This document shows positions 1 through 9,720 of a stretch of DNA of 64,000 bases, piece after piece; the stretch's first letter is position 1; each line of letters opens with the position of its first letter. The stretch spans positions 434,001 to 498,000 of the forward strand of contig CAMDKI010000002.1 of assembly GCA_945901065.1 (NCBI GenBank). The letters are read 5' to 3'. The DNA comes from Chitinophaga pinensis (GTDB lineage: Bacteria; Bacteroidota; Bacteroidia; Chitinophagales; CAIOSU01). The notes below the pieces were generated by a model. It saw nothing but the letters and a program-made list of their open reading frames with translations. It was not told where the DNA came from and ran no database searches. The translations under genes and the position numbers were made by a program.

Positions 1-3000
1 AGTTAAGTTAGCCACGCCTAAGTTCTGAATAACCACATCAATAGGATAGTTGCCTGGGGCAAACGGCTGAGATGGGGTTAGCAAATCGATAGTTGCCGCA
101 TCATCGGCCGCTGGGGTGTATTCAATTGCTCCTGGGTCGGGGGTAGCACTGCGGGCTACGCCGAAGAAATCGGTTGGAACAGCCGCCAGAGATTCAGCCA
201 AATCGTTGAATACAGCCGATGTAGGGGTGTAATCAAAATTGGCCGGATCGGCAAAACGCGGATTGCGAGAGAAACCGTTCAAATCGTAAGTACCAGTATT
301 TGCCGCTTGCCAATCGGCTAGAGTTGGCTGCGCCGCAGTATAATAACCTATGTTGTTGGTGCCAGTAGGCGAATTAATAAAGTAAACGTTTTTATCAAAA
401 ACAATATCGCTGGTACTAGTTGACAAGTAAGAACCATACTTAGCTCCAGTTCCTGCAGTGGTGTTATAAAAAATGTTATTCTTCACCACAACATTAGTAG
501 CTAATGTTACCTGATAGAAACATGAAACTATGCTTGTTGAAACAAAATTCTGGTTATCTAACACCACAGTGTTGTTTAGCACATGCATACCATCGCTGCT
601 GCTGTTGTAAATAGCATAAGTAAGTGAGCTATTGTTAAAATCGTAAATAAGGTTGTTGCTTACCACATTTACAGTAGCTGTATCGGCATCGGCGCCAGTA
701 AAATATATGCCATAAGTAGAACTTGTTAGGCTACTTGCCCCGCCATGGGTGTTGTGTATTCGGTTGGCATCTATTTTTGCACTAAACAAACTAGTTGCAC
801 CATATATGCCATTAAAAGTGGTTACGGTTGCTAGGGTCGGGCGGCTAATATCGTTACCTTGTACCAAGCTATTACTATTATAACCAAGGTATACACCAAA
901 GCTGTAAAAGTCTTGAATGTTGTTATTCAATATTCTGTTGTTAACAGTTGAAGTACCGCCAGTAGGGCCGTAAACAGTTATGCCATATGCGCCACCGAGT
1001 ATAGTATTGCCCTCAATCAAGTTATCGCTTCCAGTAGGGCCTGATGTTGATATTGGGGTACTAGTAGATGCGGACAAAACAATACCTGCAGAGTTTGCGG
1101 TTGTGGTACTGGTTACCAAAGTCAAATCAACAACGCTATTAGTTATGGTATTGTGGTCGGCATTATTCAGCAATTGAATGCCGTAACCATAAACTGCACT
1201 CAACGAACGGATTACCAAACTATCGATAGTTACATATTGCGCACCATCGAGCTGCAAGATATGCCTAGCTCCCGCAATTGCGGCAAATTCAAGCGTATCG
1301 CCATTACCATTAAAGGTAATCGGGTTTGAAGCACCCATACCATTTATAGCTGGAATAATAACTTGCTCGTTGTATGGGCCGCTGCCAGGAGTTACGTTAA
1401 ACGTTACTGGGCCCGTAATACCACAAACCAACATAGAGTCGATGGCATCGTTAAAGCTGGCAAAGTTGCTACCAGCTGTAGGCAAAGTAGCATCAATGGT
1501 AAATGCGCCTTGCATGCCTATGCAAGTCAATATAGTTAGCGTATCGTTGGCTTGAAATGCATCGGCCAGCGAATTTGGATTTGATGTCCAAGCCCTGATG
1601 GTATCAAAACCTGTTGGCAAATAACTGCCCAAGGCTGTAGGGCTGCTATTAATTGACGGTGCAAGAGGCACCGCAGAACTGCTTAAAGTTTGTCCCACGC
1701 CATTTACGCTCCACTGCAAATCATATGTATTCACCGTGTTAGTACCAAAGTTCCTAACCTCTACTTCAACGTTTTGTGATGCTTGGGTTACAATTTGCAA
1801 TGGTGCTACAAAATTGAACACACCTATATCGTTAGCGACACCCGAAAATTCAATTGCACCTGGGTCGGTACTTGTACCACGGCTAGTGCCAAAAATATCC
1901 ACCAAAATACCTTGGTTGGGCACAACATTGTTAAACGAAGGGTTGCCTGGCGTAAAATCGCCCGTTGCAGCGCTCACAAAAAGTGGATTAACCGAGTAGC
2001 TATTCAAGTCCTGCGAGGTAGCCGTTTGCCATGCGCCCAATGTTGCAAACGAAGAACTAAGGTAACCGAACGCATTGGTACCGGTTGGGGCATTCACAAA
2101 AGCCACATTATAATTGCTGGTAAACACCGTAGTAGCCGTATTGAAATATAAAGCCACGTGAGGCGAAGTGCCTGTTCGGCTTAAGTTGAAAATATTGCCA
2201 AAAAACTCTAAGCCTGTGGCCGTTGTAGTTTGGTAAACCCCATAAGTATTGCCAGTGGTGGTGGTGGCACTTGTTAAGTTAACTGTATTGTGAAGATACT
2301 TTACTCCATCGCTTCCACCATTATAAATGGCATTTATTTGGCCATTGTTGTTAATGTCGTAAATCAAGTTATTACTTACAATATTTTCATTGCCCACGGT
2401 AGCATCGCATGTGGTGTGGTAAATACCAAAATGGTTGCTAGTTGATAGCGGAATGCCGCCAGCGGTGTTATGTATCCTGTTCGCATTTATGATACAGTTT
2501 TCGGAATTACCACTGAAATAAATAGCATAAACTACAATAACTCCCGTTCTATTAGGCCTACTTATATCATTACCATCAACTACGGTAGCATTGTTATCAG
2601 CTAGGAAATAGAAACCATAGGCGTAAAAATCCAACAACGTGTTGTTTGTGAAACTGTTGCTGTTGCTGCCACCGGAATTAATCCTAACAGAATAATAACC
2701 GCCCAATAAGGTGTTGTTTTCGAACGTATTGTTGCTGCCATTATTACCGTTGGTAGCGTTTGTGTTTGCTGCACCAGAGAATACTATCGCCCCAGTGTTA
2801 GTAGCTGTAGTGCTGGTAGTTGCACGATTGTCAATTATACAATTGCGAAGAACGTTATTGTCAGATTTGTTAGAAAACAACACGCCAAATCCGAAGGTTG
2901 CATTAACTGTTTGAATAACCAGACTATCGATAGTAACATAATCAGCGCCATTTAATCGAAGCGTAAATCTGTTGGTTGTAGTAGCATCAAATCTCAAAGT

Positions 3001-4071
3001 ATCGCCATTGCCATTAAAGGTAATGGTATTGGTAGCACTTGCACCTAAAATTTCAGGAATGATTACTTGTTCATTGTAAGGGCCGCTGCCAGGTACTACA
3101 TTAAACACTACTGGACCAGTAACGCCACAAAGGGCCAAAGAGTCGATAGCATCGGTAAAGCTGGCAAAGTTGGTTGAACTGGTTGGCTGAGTGGCATCAA
3201 TGGTAAATGTACCGGCCATGCCAATACAAATACTCAAACTTGCGGTGTCATTCACGTTAATGGTATCGGCTATGCCATTTGGCATCAACGTCCATGCCCT
3301 AAGCAAATCGCCACTAACGGGGGTATAGGTGCCAATAACAATTGGCGCAGAAGTAGCTGCAGATGCCAATGGTGGGCCGGTGTAGTTAAAAGATGGCTGT
3401 TGTACTCCATTAATCTCCCAACCTACCATTACCGAATCAAGCGGTAGATTGCCAAAATTCTTTACATCAACTGTTACGTTTTGAAGATTTGATGTTGAAG
3501 GGCTTAAAGGATTACTTATTGCGAGTCCTGCATCAACATCGCCAACCGGAGCAGCGATAATGTTGGCTATAAATCCGGCATCATTAGTCACGGTGCTAGA
3601 GTAAAACTCAACAGTTAAGCAACCGCTTGGGTTGCTAGCCGTGACCAAGCCTGGACCTGCACATTTGTCGTTAACCTGTGCACCACCCGTGGTATTATTG
3701 TAAAGTTCGGCGCCGGCAACAGAATTGCCGTTGTGCACTATCACATAATCGAAGGTTGAGTTTACACCAAATTGCGTAAAGTCAAGTCCTACAGGAATGC
3801 CTGGAATGTCGTGGCAAATGGTAACAATAGTATTACATCCGCAGTTCGGATAGTTTTGCGCTGCTGTGCCAATATTTATACCTGAGCATAAAATTACTGA
3901 ACCACCAGGCCCACCTGGGTCTGAAAAGCTAGCATAGCCTCCACTTGGAGCAAAAATTGTTTGGGTAGAACCCGCAACTGGGGTTAAGTTTTGGGCAAAC
4001 AGGGCACCTGATAGAAACATAATTAGTGTAGCTATAAGGGAACGTACAATTAGAGTAAAGGTCGGTCTCAT
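1..4071 (-). CDS. Giant exported right-handed beta-helix protein with tandem modules (partial, C terminus outside window)
   Basis: An open frame without stops runs from an ATG at 4071 to the left edge, giving at least 1357 residues. A signal peptide of about 26 residues ends in a short Ala-Gln site. Residues about 28-175 resemble a CUB-like domain with several Cys and the core FDYVIVHNG. A CARDB/fibronectin-like stretch follows. Two large modules come next, the first from 3207 to 1504 and the second from 1503 leftwards, each opening with FTIDAT and GPYNEQVIIP. Their middle parts are rich in short Asn-laden strands such as NTFENNTLLGGYY and LVQGNDISRP, typical of parallel beta-helix surface proteins. 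Each module ends near a DPGAIE motif followed by a CARDB-like strand region. Bacteroidota proteins of this kind usually carry a C-terminal type IX sorting signal, which would lie outside the window. A surface adhesin or polysaccharide-binding role is inference only. Confidence 0.85.
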   Translation of the reverse strand, partial: MRPTFTLIVRSLIATLIMFLSGALFAQNLTPVAGSTQTIFAPSGGYASFSDPGGPGGSVILCSGINIGTAAQNYPNCGCNTIVTICHDIPGIPVGLDFTQFGVNSTFDYVIVHNGNSVAGAELYNNTTGGAQVNDKCAGPGLVTASNPSGCLTVEFYSSTVTNDAGFIANIIAAPVGDVDAGLAISNPLSPSTSNLQNVTVDVKNFGNLPLDSVMVGWEINGVQQPSFNYTGPPLASAATSAPIVIGTYTPVSGDLLRAWTLMPNGIADTINVNDTASLSICIGMAGTFTIDATQPTSSTNFASFTDAIDSLALCGVTGPVVFNVVPGSGPYNEQVIIPEILGASATNTITFNGNGDTLRFDATTTNRFTLRLNGADYVTIDSLVIQTVNATFGFGVLFSNKSDNNVLRNCIIDNRATTSTTATNTGAIVFSGAANTNATNGNNGSNNTFENNTLLGGYYSVRINSGGSNSNSFTNNTLLDFYAYGFYFLADNNATVVDGNDISRPNRTGVIVVYAIYFSGNSENCIINANRIHNTAGGIPLSTSNHFGIYHTTCDATVGNENIVSNNLIYDINNNGQINAIYNGGSDGVKYLHNTVNLTSATTTTGNTYGVYQTTTATGLEFFGNIFNLSRTGTSPHVALYFNTATTVFTSNYNVAFVNAPTGTNAFGYLSSSFATLGAWQTATSQDLNSYSVNPLFVSAATGDFTPGNPSFNNVVPNQGILVDIFGTSRGTSTDPGAIEFSGVANDIGVFNFVAPLQIVTQASQNVEVEVRNFGTNTVNTYDLQWSVNGVGQTLSSSAVPLAPSINSSPTALGSYLPTGFDTIRAWTSNPNSLADAFQANDTLTILTCIGMQGAFTIDATLPTAGSNFASFNDAIDSMLVCGITGPVTFNVTPGSGPYNEQVIIPAINGMGASNPITFNGNGDTLEFAAIAGARHILQLDGAQYVTIDSLVIRSLSAVYGYGIQLLNNADHNTITNSVVDLTLVTSTTTANSAGIVLSASTSTPISTSGPTGSDNLIEGNTILGGAYGITVYGPTGGTSTVNNRILNNNIQDFYSFGVYLGYNSNSLVQGNDISRPTLATVTTFNGIYGATSLFSAKIDANRIHNTHGGASSLTSSTYGIYFTGADADTATVNVVSNNLIYDFNNSSLTYAIYNSSSDGMHVLNNTVVLDNQNFVSTSIVSCFYQVTLATNVVVKNNIFYNTTAGTGAKYGSYLSTSTSDIVFDKNVYFINSPTGTNNIGYYTAAQPTLADWQAANTGTYDLNGFSRNPRFADPANFDYTPTSAVFNDLAESLAAVPTDFFGVARSATPDPGAIEYTPAADDAATIDLLTPSQPFAPGNYPIDVVIQNLGVANLT
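1504..3207 (-). repeat. First of two tandem ~568-codon modules inside the beta-helix gene
   Basis: The motif FTIDAT occurs at 3207 and again at 1503, exactly 1704 bases (568 codons) apart. The shared order is FTIDAT, a FASF.DAIDS segment, GPYNEQVIIP, a NGNGDTL segment, a YVTIDSLVI segment, NDISRP, ANRIHNT and DPGAIE. The second copy starts at 1503 and runs to the window edge. The copies are clearly related in protein but have diverged in DNA, so the duplication is old. Confidence 0.8.
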
Positions 4072-4451
4072 AATACGGTTTGGATTGTCATTAAATCAAA
4101 TAAACAATCGGCTATTTTCGGGGGATAACCAGTTGCTAAGAATTAATTCAGTTAAATTAATTCGTTAAAATAACATTAACAATCGGTATTTAATTAAAAA
4201 AAGGCATTTTCAATCGATGTTTTTATAAGTTTGGCTATCAATAAATTACGCATACTAAATTAATTAATTTATTGACGGAAATTTAGATGAAAACACCCAG
4301 AACAAAAGCCTAGTAACAGTTTGGGTATCTAATAAAAAACTAATTATACTTTTTCCTTTAAAAATAAATGATTAGGGAGTCTAATCCTACAATAGAGCTA
4401 GTATTTATTTGAAAATCAAATAGTTATACAATAAAAACTATGACTTCAATT
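4072..4451. other. AT-rich intergenic region, 380 bases
   Basis: This gap separates two minus-strand genes. It is very AT-rich and has no open frame of interest. Near its right end are two small hairpins, 4370-4386 and 4406-4422, which probably belong to the 3' end of the upstream peptidase gene. The part near 4072-4200 should hold the promoter of the beta-helix gene, but I see no exact TAnnTTTG box there. Confidence 0.6.
4370..4386 (-). terminator. Weak hairpin terminator candidate after the M28 peptidase gene
   Basis: GATTAG and CTAATC form a 6-base stem around a 5-base loop. Read on the minus strand it is followed by an AT-rich run containing TTTTT. A second AT-only hairpin, TATTTGA/TCAAATA at 4406-4422, lies closer to the gene. 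Neither is strong. Confidence 0.35.
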
Positions 4452-7310
4452 TTACTTCACTGTTGGGGTAATGTTTAAAACTACCTGCTTACCATCTCGG
4501 AATATAACAATTTCCACTGTTTTATCTGGCTGCAAATCGCCCAGCACGTAGGTATAGTCGTAAACGTTCTTAATATCCTTGCCAGCAAGTTTTATAATCA
4601 CATCTCCTGCTTTCAAACCGGCCTTTTCGGCTGGGGCTCCGGTGCGAACGCCACTGAGCTTAACTCCCTCTACCTCGGCCACATAATCTGGTATAGTGCC
4701 TAAGTATACACTAAATCCTTTGCTGCCAGCGCTCATGCTTTTGCTCATTTCTACCTTCAAAAAGTCAATCTTATCTGCCTTAAGCAACTCTTCAACTATA
4801 CCTTGGGCAAACTTAGCAATGCGTTCCATGCCAGCGTAATCAAGCTTATCGGCATCGTCGCTCGGGCGGTGGTAATCGTCGTGTATACCGGTAAATACTG
4901 CCAAAACAGGCACCCCAGCTTGATATAGGCTCATAGCATCGGTAGGCACATAAGGGTCGTCTTGTAGTGTAAGATTGAAGCCAGCAGACACGTTGCGCTT
5001 CTCAATCATTTTCTTCCATGCCGATGAAGAGCCGAGACCTTGCAGTATAAGCTTGTTATCCTTTAGCCGGCCTACCATATCAAAATTGATATATGCCTCT
5101 ACATTCTTCATATTAATCATACTATCAGCAGCCAATTTATGGCTGCCTACAAGACCAAGTTCTTCGCCACTCCAGAGCACAAACACCAAGTTCCGGGTAA
5201 ACAATTCAGGTTTATCTTTCTTTAATTGGGCAAAATACTCGGCTAACTCCATTACCGTTGCAGTACCCGATGCATTATCGTCGGCACCATTGTGTATTTG
5301 CTTGATATCTTCACCACTAGCTAAAGAACTCGTTTCGCCATATCCCAAATGGTCATAATGGCCACCAATAAAAATATACTTATCCGATTTGTTAGTAGCA
5401 GGTATCATACCCAATACGTTATAATCGGTTTTTTGCACCTTGTCTAGCACTACCTCTAAGTCTATTTTTAAATCTTTTAGCGCGGTCTCATTTTTTACAT
5501 GTGGGTTAAATTCTTGGTAGCGGCTTTTCAAGTCGGCAACAGTAAGCTTATTGCTAGCAAGTAATTTGTCAGCCACCGATGGGTTAATGCTAACAGCCAC
5601 AATGCCACTGTTGCCTGGGGTGTTTTCGTGGTGCACTGAGCCATAAGTATTTTCAATTTCGCTTACGAAAACAACGGCAGTTGCACCTAATTCTCGGGCT
5701 ATTAGAGCTTTGTATCGTGGAGTAGCATAACGCAACAGTTCTTTCTCATCCTCATCGCTTAAGTATGGTGGGGTACCATTTAGCACCAATACAATTTTAC
5801 CTTTAACATCTAGTCCGTTGTACGAATTATATTCAACGGCGCTCTTATCTGCAGATTTGATGCCATAGCCAACAAACACCACATCTCCAGTAGCTTTACC
5901 ATTCATGCTAAACGACTGCGGCAGCCAATGCGTAAACAAATCCATATACTGGCGCTTGCCGTTAATGGTAACCGAGAACTTACTCTGCTCTTTATTCACT
6001 TTAGTGTTGGCTACAAACTCAAAAGCATATTTGTAATCTGGCAAACCAGCAACTGGTTGCAAACCAATTCCTCTAAATTGGCTGGAGATGTAAGTTGCAG
6101 CAGCCTCTATACCCTTGCTACCTGTCATACGGCCCTCTAGCGAGTCACTTGCCAGATACTCAACCTTCTGTTGCATCTCGGTGGCCTTAATAGCGGGGGT
6201 AAAGCCACTACCCTGCCCTTTCAACGGTGCTTTTTTAAGGGCTTCTACTGCGGCTGAATGATTCCAGTTGGCCAAAAACAACTGTGAAGCGCCACCCGAA
6301 GTACGGGTGCTGGTCCAAGCCAACTTACTGCCATCGGGCGAAAACACGGGCAAACCATCAAAACCATCGGTAAAGGTTATCTGCACCGGTTCCTTTAATC
6401 CAGCAGTATCAACAATATACAATTCAAAATTGCTGAACCCCAGTTTGTTACTCGCAAAAATGATATAGTCTTGTGTTGGGCAATAATACGGTGCCCAGCT
6501 CATAGCCTTAAACTCGGTTATCCGTTTCACATCTGTACCATCAATATTCATGGTATAAATATCGGCACTCATGCCATCGGGCGTAAATCGGCGCCAAACA
6601 ATACGTTTGCCGTCGGGCGAAAAAAACGGACCACCATCGTAACCACCATAATTAGTAAGCCGTTTTACATTCTTACCATCGGCATCCATAACATATATCT
6701 CGCCATAAAAAGAAGGGTCAATTTCCAGTAGCTTTTGTTCTTCTGGGGTTAGTTTGCGGTTGTAAGCATCGCGTATGGAGCAAAAGGCAATTTTTTTGCC
6801 ATCGGGGCTATAACTGCCCTCGGCATCGTATCCAATTGTATTGGTAAGGTTCTTTGGGTTTTTGCCATCTTGGTCGGCAGCAAAAATGTCCATAGTCTCG
6901 TCGTAGTCCCAGCTATAGCGGCGTTTTTGCCCACTATTTCTAAAATCAAGCTCATCCTTTTGCTTTTGCTTGGCTTTTGGGTCTTGGTGCGTTGATGAGT
7001 ATAATATTTTATTGCCTCCACCCCACTGAAAGTAAGCGCATGTGGTTTTACCATCGCCCGTACTTACCAGTTCCATATCGCCAGTTTCAAGGTCGAGGGT
7101 ATAAATTTGGTAAAACGGGTTTTCATCCAATCGTTCGCTCTGAAAAATTAGCTTCTTACCATCTTGCGAAAAGTAGCCCTCACCAGAACGCTTGCCCTCG
7201 TAAATCAATTGGCGGGCATTCGTAATAAACGCCTGTTCTTTCACAGCATCGGTTTGGGCAAAGGCTGGGGCAGCCAATAATGTCAATAACAATAGGGCAA
7301 AGTTACGCAT
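4452..7310 (-). CDS. Exported TolB-like propeller / M28 aminopeptidase / PDZ protein
   Basis: 952 residues with a clear signal peptide ending AFAQ. Residues about 30-350 contain repeated PDGKKI/SPDGK blades of a TolB/PD40 beta-propeller. A PA-like insert around 480-570 carries GKIVLVLNG. The M28 zinc peptidase domain (about 600-850) keeps all expected motifs: GGHYDHLG (His), ADDNASG (bridging Asp), GEELGL (catalytic Glu and ligand Glu), NFDMVG (Asp) and a late His in DDYHRPSDD. The last ~80 residues form a PDZ domain with GAPAEKAGLKAGDVI. Predicted to cleave amino-terminal residues from peptides in the periplasm or outside the cell. The propeller may size-select substrates, as in other propeller peptidases, and the PDZ may bind C termini; both are inference. 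It stands alone, divergent from the J-domain gene. Confidence 0.9.
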   Translation of the reverse strand: MRNFALLLLTLLAAPAFAQTDAVKEQAFITNARQLIYEGKRSGEGYFSQDGKKLIFQSERLDENPFYQIYTLDLETGDMELVSTGDGKTTCAYFQWGGGNKILYSSTHQDPKAKQKQKDELDFRNSGQKRRYSWDYDETMDIFAADQDGKNPKNLTNTIGYDAEGSYSPDGKKIAFCSIRDAYNRKLTPEEQKLLEIDPSFYGEIYVMDADGKNVKRLTNYGGYDGGPFFSPDGKRIVWRRFTPDGMSADIYTMNIDGTDVKRITEFKAMSWAPYYCPTQDYIIFASNKLGFSNFELYIVDTAGLKEPVQITFTDGFDGLPVFSPDGSKLAWTSTRTSGGASQLFLANWNHSAAVEALKKAPLKGQGSGFTPAIKATEMQQKVEYLASDSLEGRMTGSKGIEAAATYISSQFRGIGLQPVAGLPDYKYAFEFVANTKVNKEQSKFSVTINGKRQYMDLFTHWLPQSFSMNGKATGDVVFVGYGIKSADKSAVEYNSYNGLDVKGKIVLVLNGTPPYLSDEDEKELLRYATPRYKALIARELGATAVVFVSEIENTYGSVHHENTPGNSGIVAVSINPSVADKLLASNKLTVADLKSRYQEFNPHVKNETALKDLKIDLEVVLDKVQKTDYNVLGMIPATNKSDKYIFIGGHYDHLGYGETSSLASGEDIKQIHNGADDNASGTATVMELAEYFAQLKKDKPELFTRNLVFVLWSGEELGLVGSHKLAADSMINMKNVEAYINFDMVGRLKDNKLILQGLGSSSAWKKMIEKRNVSAGFNLTLQDDPYVPTDAMSLYQAGVPVLAVFTGIHDDYHRPSDDADKLDYAGMERIAKFAQGIVEELLKADKIDFLKVEMSKSMSAGSKGFSVYLGTIPDYVAEVEGVKLSGVRTGAPAEKAGLKAGDVIIKLAGKDIKNVYDYTYVLGDLQPDKTVEIVIFRDGKQVVLNITPTVK

Positions 7311-7553
7311 GGTGAGGTTTGTATGTTTCGGCTACAAAGTTCTCATTTGTAAGTCAAAGCAAGGCATACATTTGCCACAATTGGGTCAAAATACACTAAA
7401 AGGGCAATAGGGCTATGCCCCGTAAAATCTTTTATCTTTATTACTTAAAACTTTTTACGTTGAAAAAATTGTTTTCAGCAGTGCACTTTAACATTTGTTT
7501 GTGCCGTTGGGTGTAAGCAACGCAAGTATAATTGCAAACTGGATTAATTATTA

Positions 7554-8735
7554 ATGGGGCAGCAGCAAACCGACAATTACTACCAAACACTAGGTGTGGA
7601 GCGCACTGCTACCGATGGGGTCATAAAAACGGCTTACCGAAAGCTGGTGCTTATTTACCACCCCGACAGGAGTAACGAGCCTAATGCTGTGGCCATTTTT
7701 ACGCGCATACAACGCGCCTATGAGGTACTAAGCCACCCCAGCCACCGGCAAGAATATGATCGTCAGCTTGAGCTAAATGCCGAAATAGCAAACAAATATG
7801 TAAACATTAAAACACGCTATGCGAGCCACAACATTGGCATGCATGTAAGCAAGCAAAACGTGCAAGTAGGCGAGCCGTTTACCGTAATTTTTCGGTGCCC
7901 AAAACGCGTGCAAGCGTTTGAATTGCTAGGCATGGAACATTTTGAATTGGTAAGAAGGGTAGAACACGACATGCCCTATAAAGGTACCATTGTTACCCAA
8001 GTACACTATGTGCTTAAAGCCCTTTGCGAGGGACATCATACGTTGGGCCCTGCCAAAGCTGTTTCGATGAATATCGAGTATGTTTCGCCGGAAATAGTGA
8101 TGGTAGTAACAGGGAATTACAAGAAGCCAAATTGGGCAGAGCGTGGTTTTTTCGGAAAGTATTACCCTACCGTAATGATAGCCATTGCCCTTTTGCTACC
8201 CGCTATAGTGTTGTATAACGTGGCAGTTTATGGCATTAGAAAAAATAATGGTACCACAATAGGAGCATATTATCCATTTGAGAAGGTAATCAGTAGGTTC
8301 GAAAATGGTACATCGCCTTACCCATCCACTTACAACCCTGCCGATACATACGCACACAACGGCAGTGTGGTTGTAGAAAACGGATTTGATGTTGATGCCG
8401 TATTTGTGCTACTAGATAAAAATGAGGTAATAATCAGAAACCACTTTGTAGGTGCTGGCTCTAATTACGAAGTAAATAACATTGCAGCTGGAGATTATTA
8501 CTGGACCATTATAGCAGGAAACAATTGGAACTCTAATATAGCATCGCCCATCGAAGGTTATTTTGGCAATTTTAAAAATGGCATGCCATTTGGTAATCCT
8601 CAACCATTGCAATTTGAAGAAAAGAAAAATGATACTACCGTATTTTATTCAAAATTTAAGTTGAAAATGGTTTCGGGCAGCACCGGAAGCTTTGTAAGTA
8701 TGGAAAGTGACATGGGGTTTCATATCTTCAAATAA
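7554..8735 (+). CDS. Membrane-anchored J-domain protein with BatD-like segment
   Basis: 393 residues. Residues about 7-72 are a J domain with the HPD motif at 36-38, which stimulates DnaK ATPase. Residues about 95-190 look like a BatD-type beta-sandwich: a SKQNVQVGEPF start, and later a YVLKAL..G..TLGPA strand pattern. One hydrophobic segment at about 205-227 would anchor the protein in the inner membrane. About 165 residues follow that I do not recognise, containing several aromatic strands. There is no Gly/Phe region and no zinc finger, so this is a class C J protein. If the J domain faces DnaK in the cytosol, the BatD-like part precedes the membrane span and is also cytosolic, while the C-terminal part is periplasmic. 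This topology is inferred. Confidence 0.8.
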   Translation: MGQQQTDNYYQTLGVERTATDGVIKTAYRKLVLIYHPDRSNEPNAVAIFTRIQRAYEVLSHPSHRQEYDRQLELNAEIANKYVNIKTRYASHNIGMHVSKQNVQVGEPFTVIFRCPKRVQAFELLGMEHFELVRRVEHDMPYKGTIVTQVHYVLKALCEGHHTLGPAKAVSMNIEYVSPEIVMVVTGNYKKPNWAERGFFGKYYPTVMIAIALLLPAIVLYNVAVYGIRKNNGTTIGAYYPFEKVISRFENGTSPYPSTYNPADTYAHNGSVVVENGFDVDAVFVLLDKNEVIIRNHFVGAGSNYEVNNIAAGDYYWTIIAGNNWNSNIASPIEGYFGNFKNGMPFGNPQPLQFEEKKNDTTVFYSKFKLKMVSGSTGSFVSMESDMGFHIFK

Positions 8736-8748
8736 TAACTGGATTGAC

Positions 8749-8756
8749 TATTTTTG
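8749..8756 (+). promoter_or_regulatory. Putative Bacteroidota -7 box for the M48 protease gene
   Basis: TATTTTTG fits TAnnTTTG exactly and lies 24 bases before the ATG at 8781. No convincing TTG is seen at the -33 distance, so this rests on one box. Confidence 0.35.
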
Positions 8757-8780
8757 CCTTCCTAAAATAAAACTACCACT

Positions 8781-9581
8781 ATGATGAGGACGCATATAAC
8801 CTGGATAATGCTGCTGGCAATGCTAGTAGGTGCCGGTTGTAATAAAGATGATAAGAGCATCAACATTTTTACCATTACCGATGACAAAAACCTTGGCCTT
8901 CAAGTAAAAGCTCAGATAGAATCAGATCCTGCCTCTTATCCATTACTATCCGAATCTCAATACCCACAAGCTTATGCCTACATTCGTGGCTTGCGAGATA
9001 AGATTTTAGATGGTGGCAAAATACTTTACAAAAACGAATTTGCTTGGGAAGTATATATCATTGAGGACGACAATACCTTGAATGCTTTTTGCACACCAGG
9101 CGGCTACATATACATATACACAGGATTGATTAAATTCCTAGAATCGGAGGATGAATTGGCTGGTGTATTAGGCCACGAAATGGCACATGCCGACCGCCGA
9201 CATAGTACCGACCAATTGACCAAGGAGTATGGTTTTAGCACCCTAATAAGTATTGCATTGGGCAATAACCAAAACCAACTAACCGACATTGCTCAAAGCC
9301 TAGTAACACTTGCATTTAGCCGGGCCGACGAAACCGAGGCTGACAAGTACTCGGTAATATACCTTTGCCCCACCGACTTAAATCCAACTGGTGCCGCTGG
9401 TTTCTTTGAAAAAATTGAAGCACAAGGTAGTTCCAATACTCCACAGTTTTTGTTAACGCACCCGAACCCCGAAAACCGCATTGCGAAAATAAATGCAGTT
9501 GAAACCGATGAAAACCTAACATGTAACGGCACCCTTACCAACAATGCAGCATATGCCGCATTCAAAGCGAGCCTGCCTTAG
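8781..9581 (+). CDS. M48 family zinc metalloprotease lipoprotein
   Basis: 266 residues. The N terminus is a lipoprotein signal with the lipobox Cys at position 20 (VGAGC). The gluzincin motif HEMAH lies at 132-136 and the third zinc ligand is probably Glu186 in DETEADKYS, giving a complete M48/BepA-LoiP-like active site. A THPNPENRIAKI segment near the C terminus is usual in periplasmic M48 proteases, which degrade misfolded outer-membrane proteins. There is no TPR domain, so it is the short single-domain form. It is followed by a strong terminator at 9620-9643. Role in envelope quality control is by family. Confidence 0.9.
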   Translation: MMRTHITWIMLLAMLVGAGCNKDDKSINIFTITDDKNLGLQVKAQIESDPASYPLLSESQYPQAYAYIRGLRDKILDGGKILYKNEFAWEVYIIEDDNTLNAFCTPGGYIYIYTGLIKFLESEDELAGVLGHEMAHADRRHSTDQLTKEYGFSTLISIALGNNQNQLTDIAQSLVTLAFSRADETEADKYSVIYLCPTDLNPTGAAGFFEKIEAQGSSNTPQFLLTHPNPENRIAKINAVETDENLTCNGTLTNNAAYAAFKASLP

Positions 9582-9619
9582 TTGAGGTACAATTTTTAGA
9601 ATTTATTCACGAAACTTTT

Positions 9620-9643
9620 GGGGCCGCTAATGGCCCCTTTTTT
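9620..9643 (+). terminator. Intrinsic terminator after the M48 protease gene
   Basis: A perfect 6-base stem GGGGCC/GGCCCC with a 6-base loop is followed at once by six T residues. It ends transcription about 40 bases after the protease stop codon. Confidence 0.85.
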
Positions 9644-9720
9644 GCTTGCCGAAATCTTAAAAACTAATTAAATCCGTATTTTGTTCTTTATCTCAAAGTA
9701 AGTTGGGTCTAAAAAGAAAA

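Noticed and set aside
980-2914. Several small open frames on the plus strand
   Set aside because: They lie opposite the continuous minus-strand frame of the beta-helix protein, whose repeats and signal peptide are clearly real.
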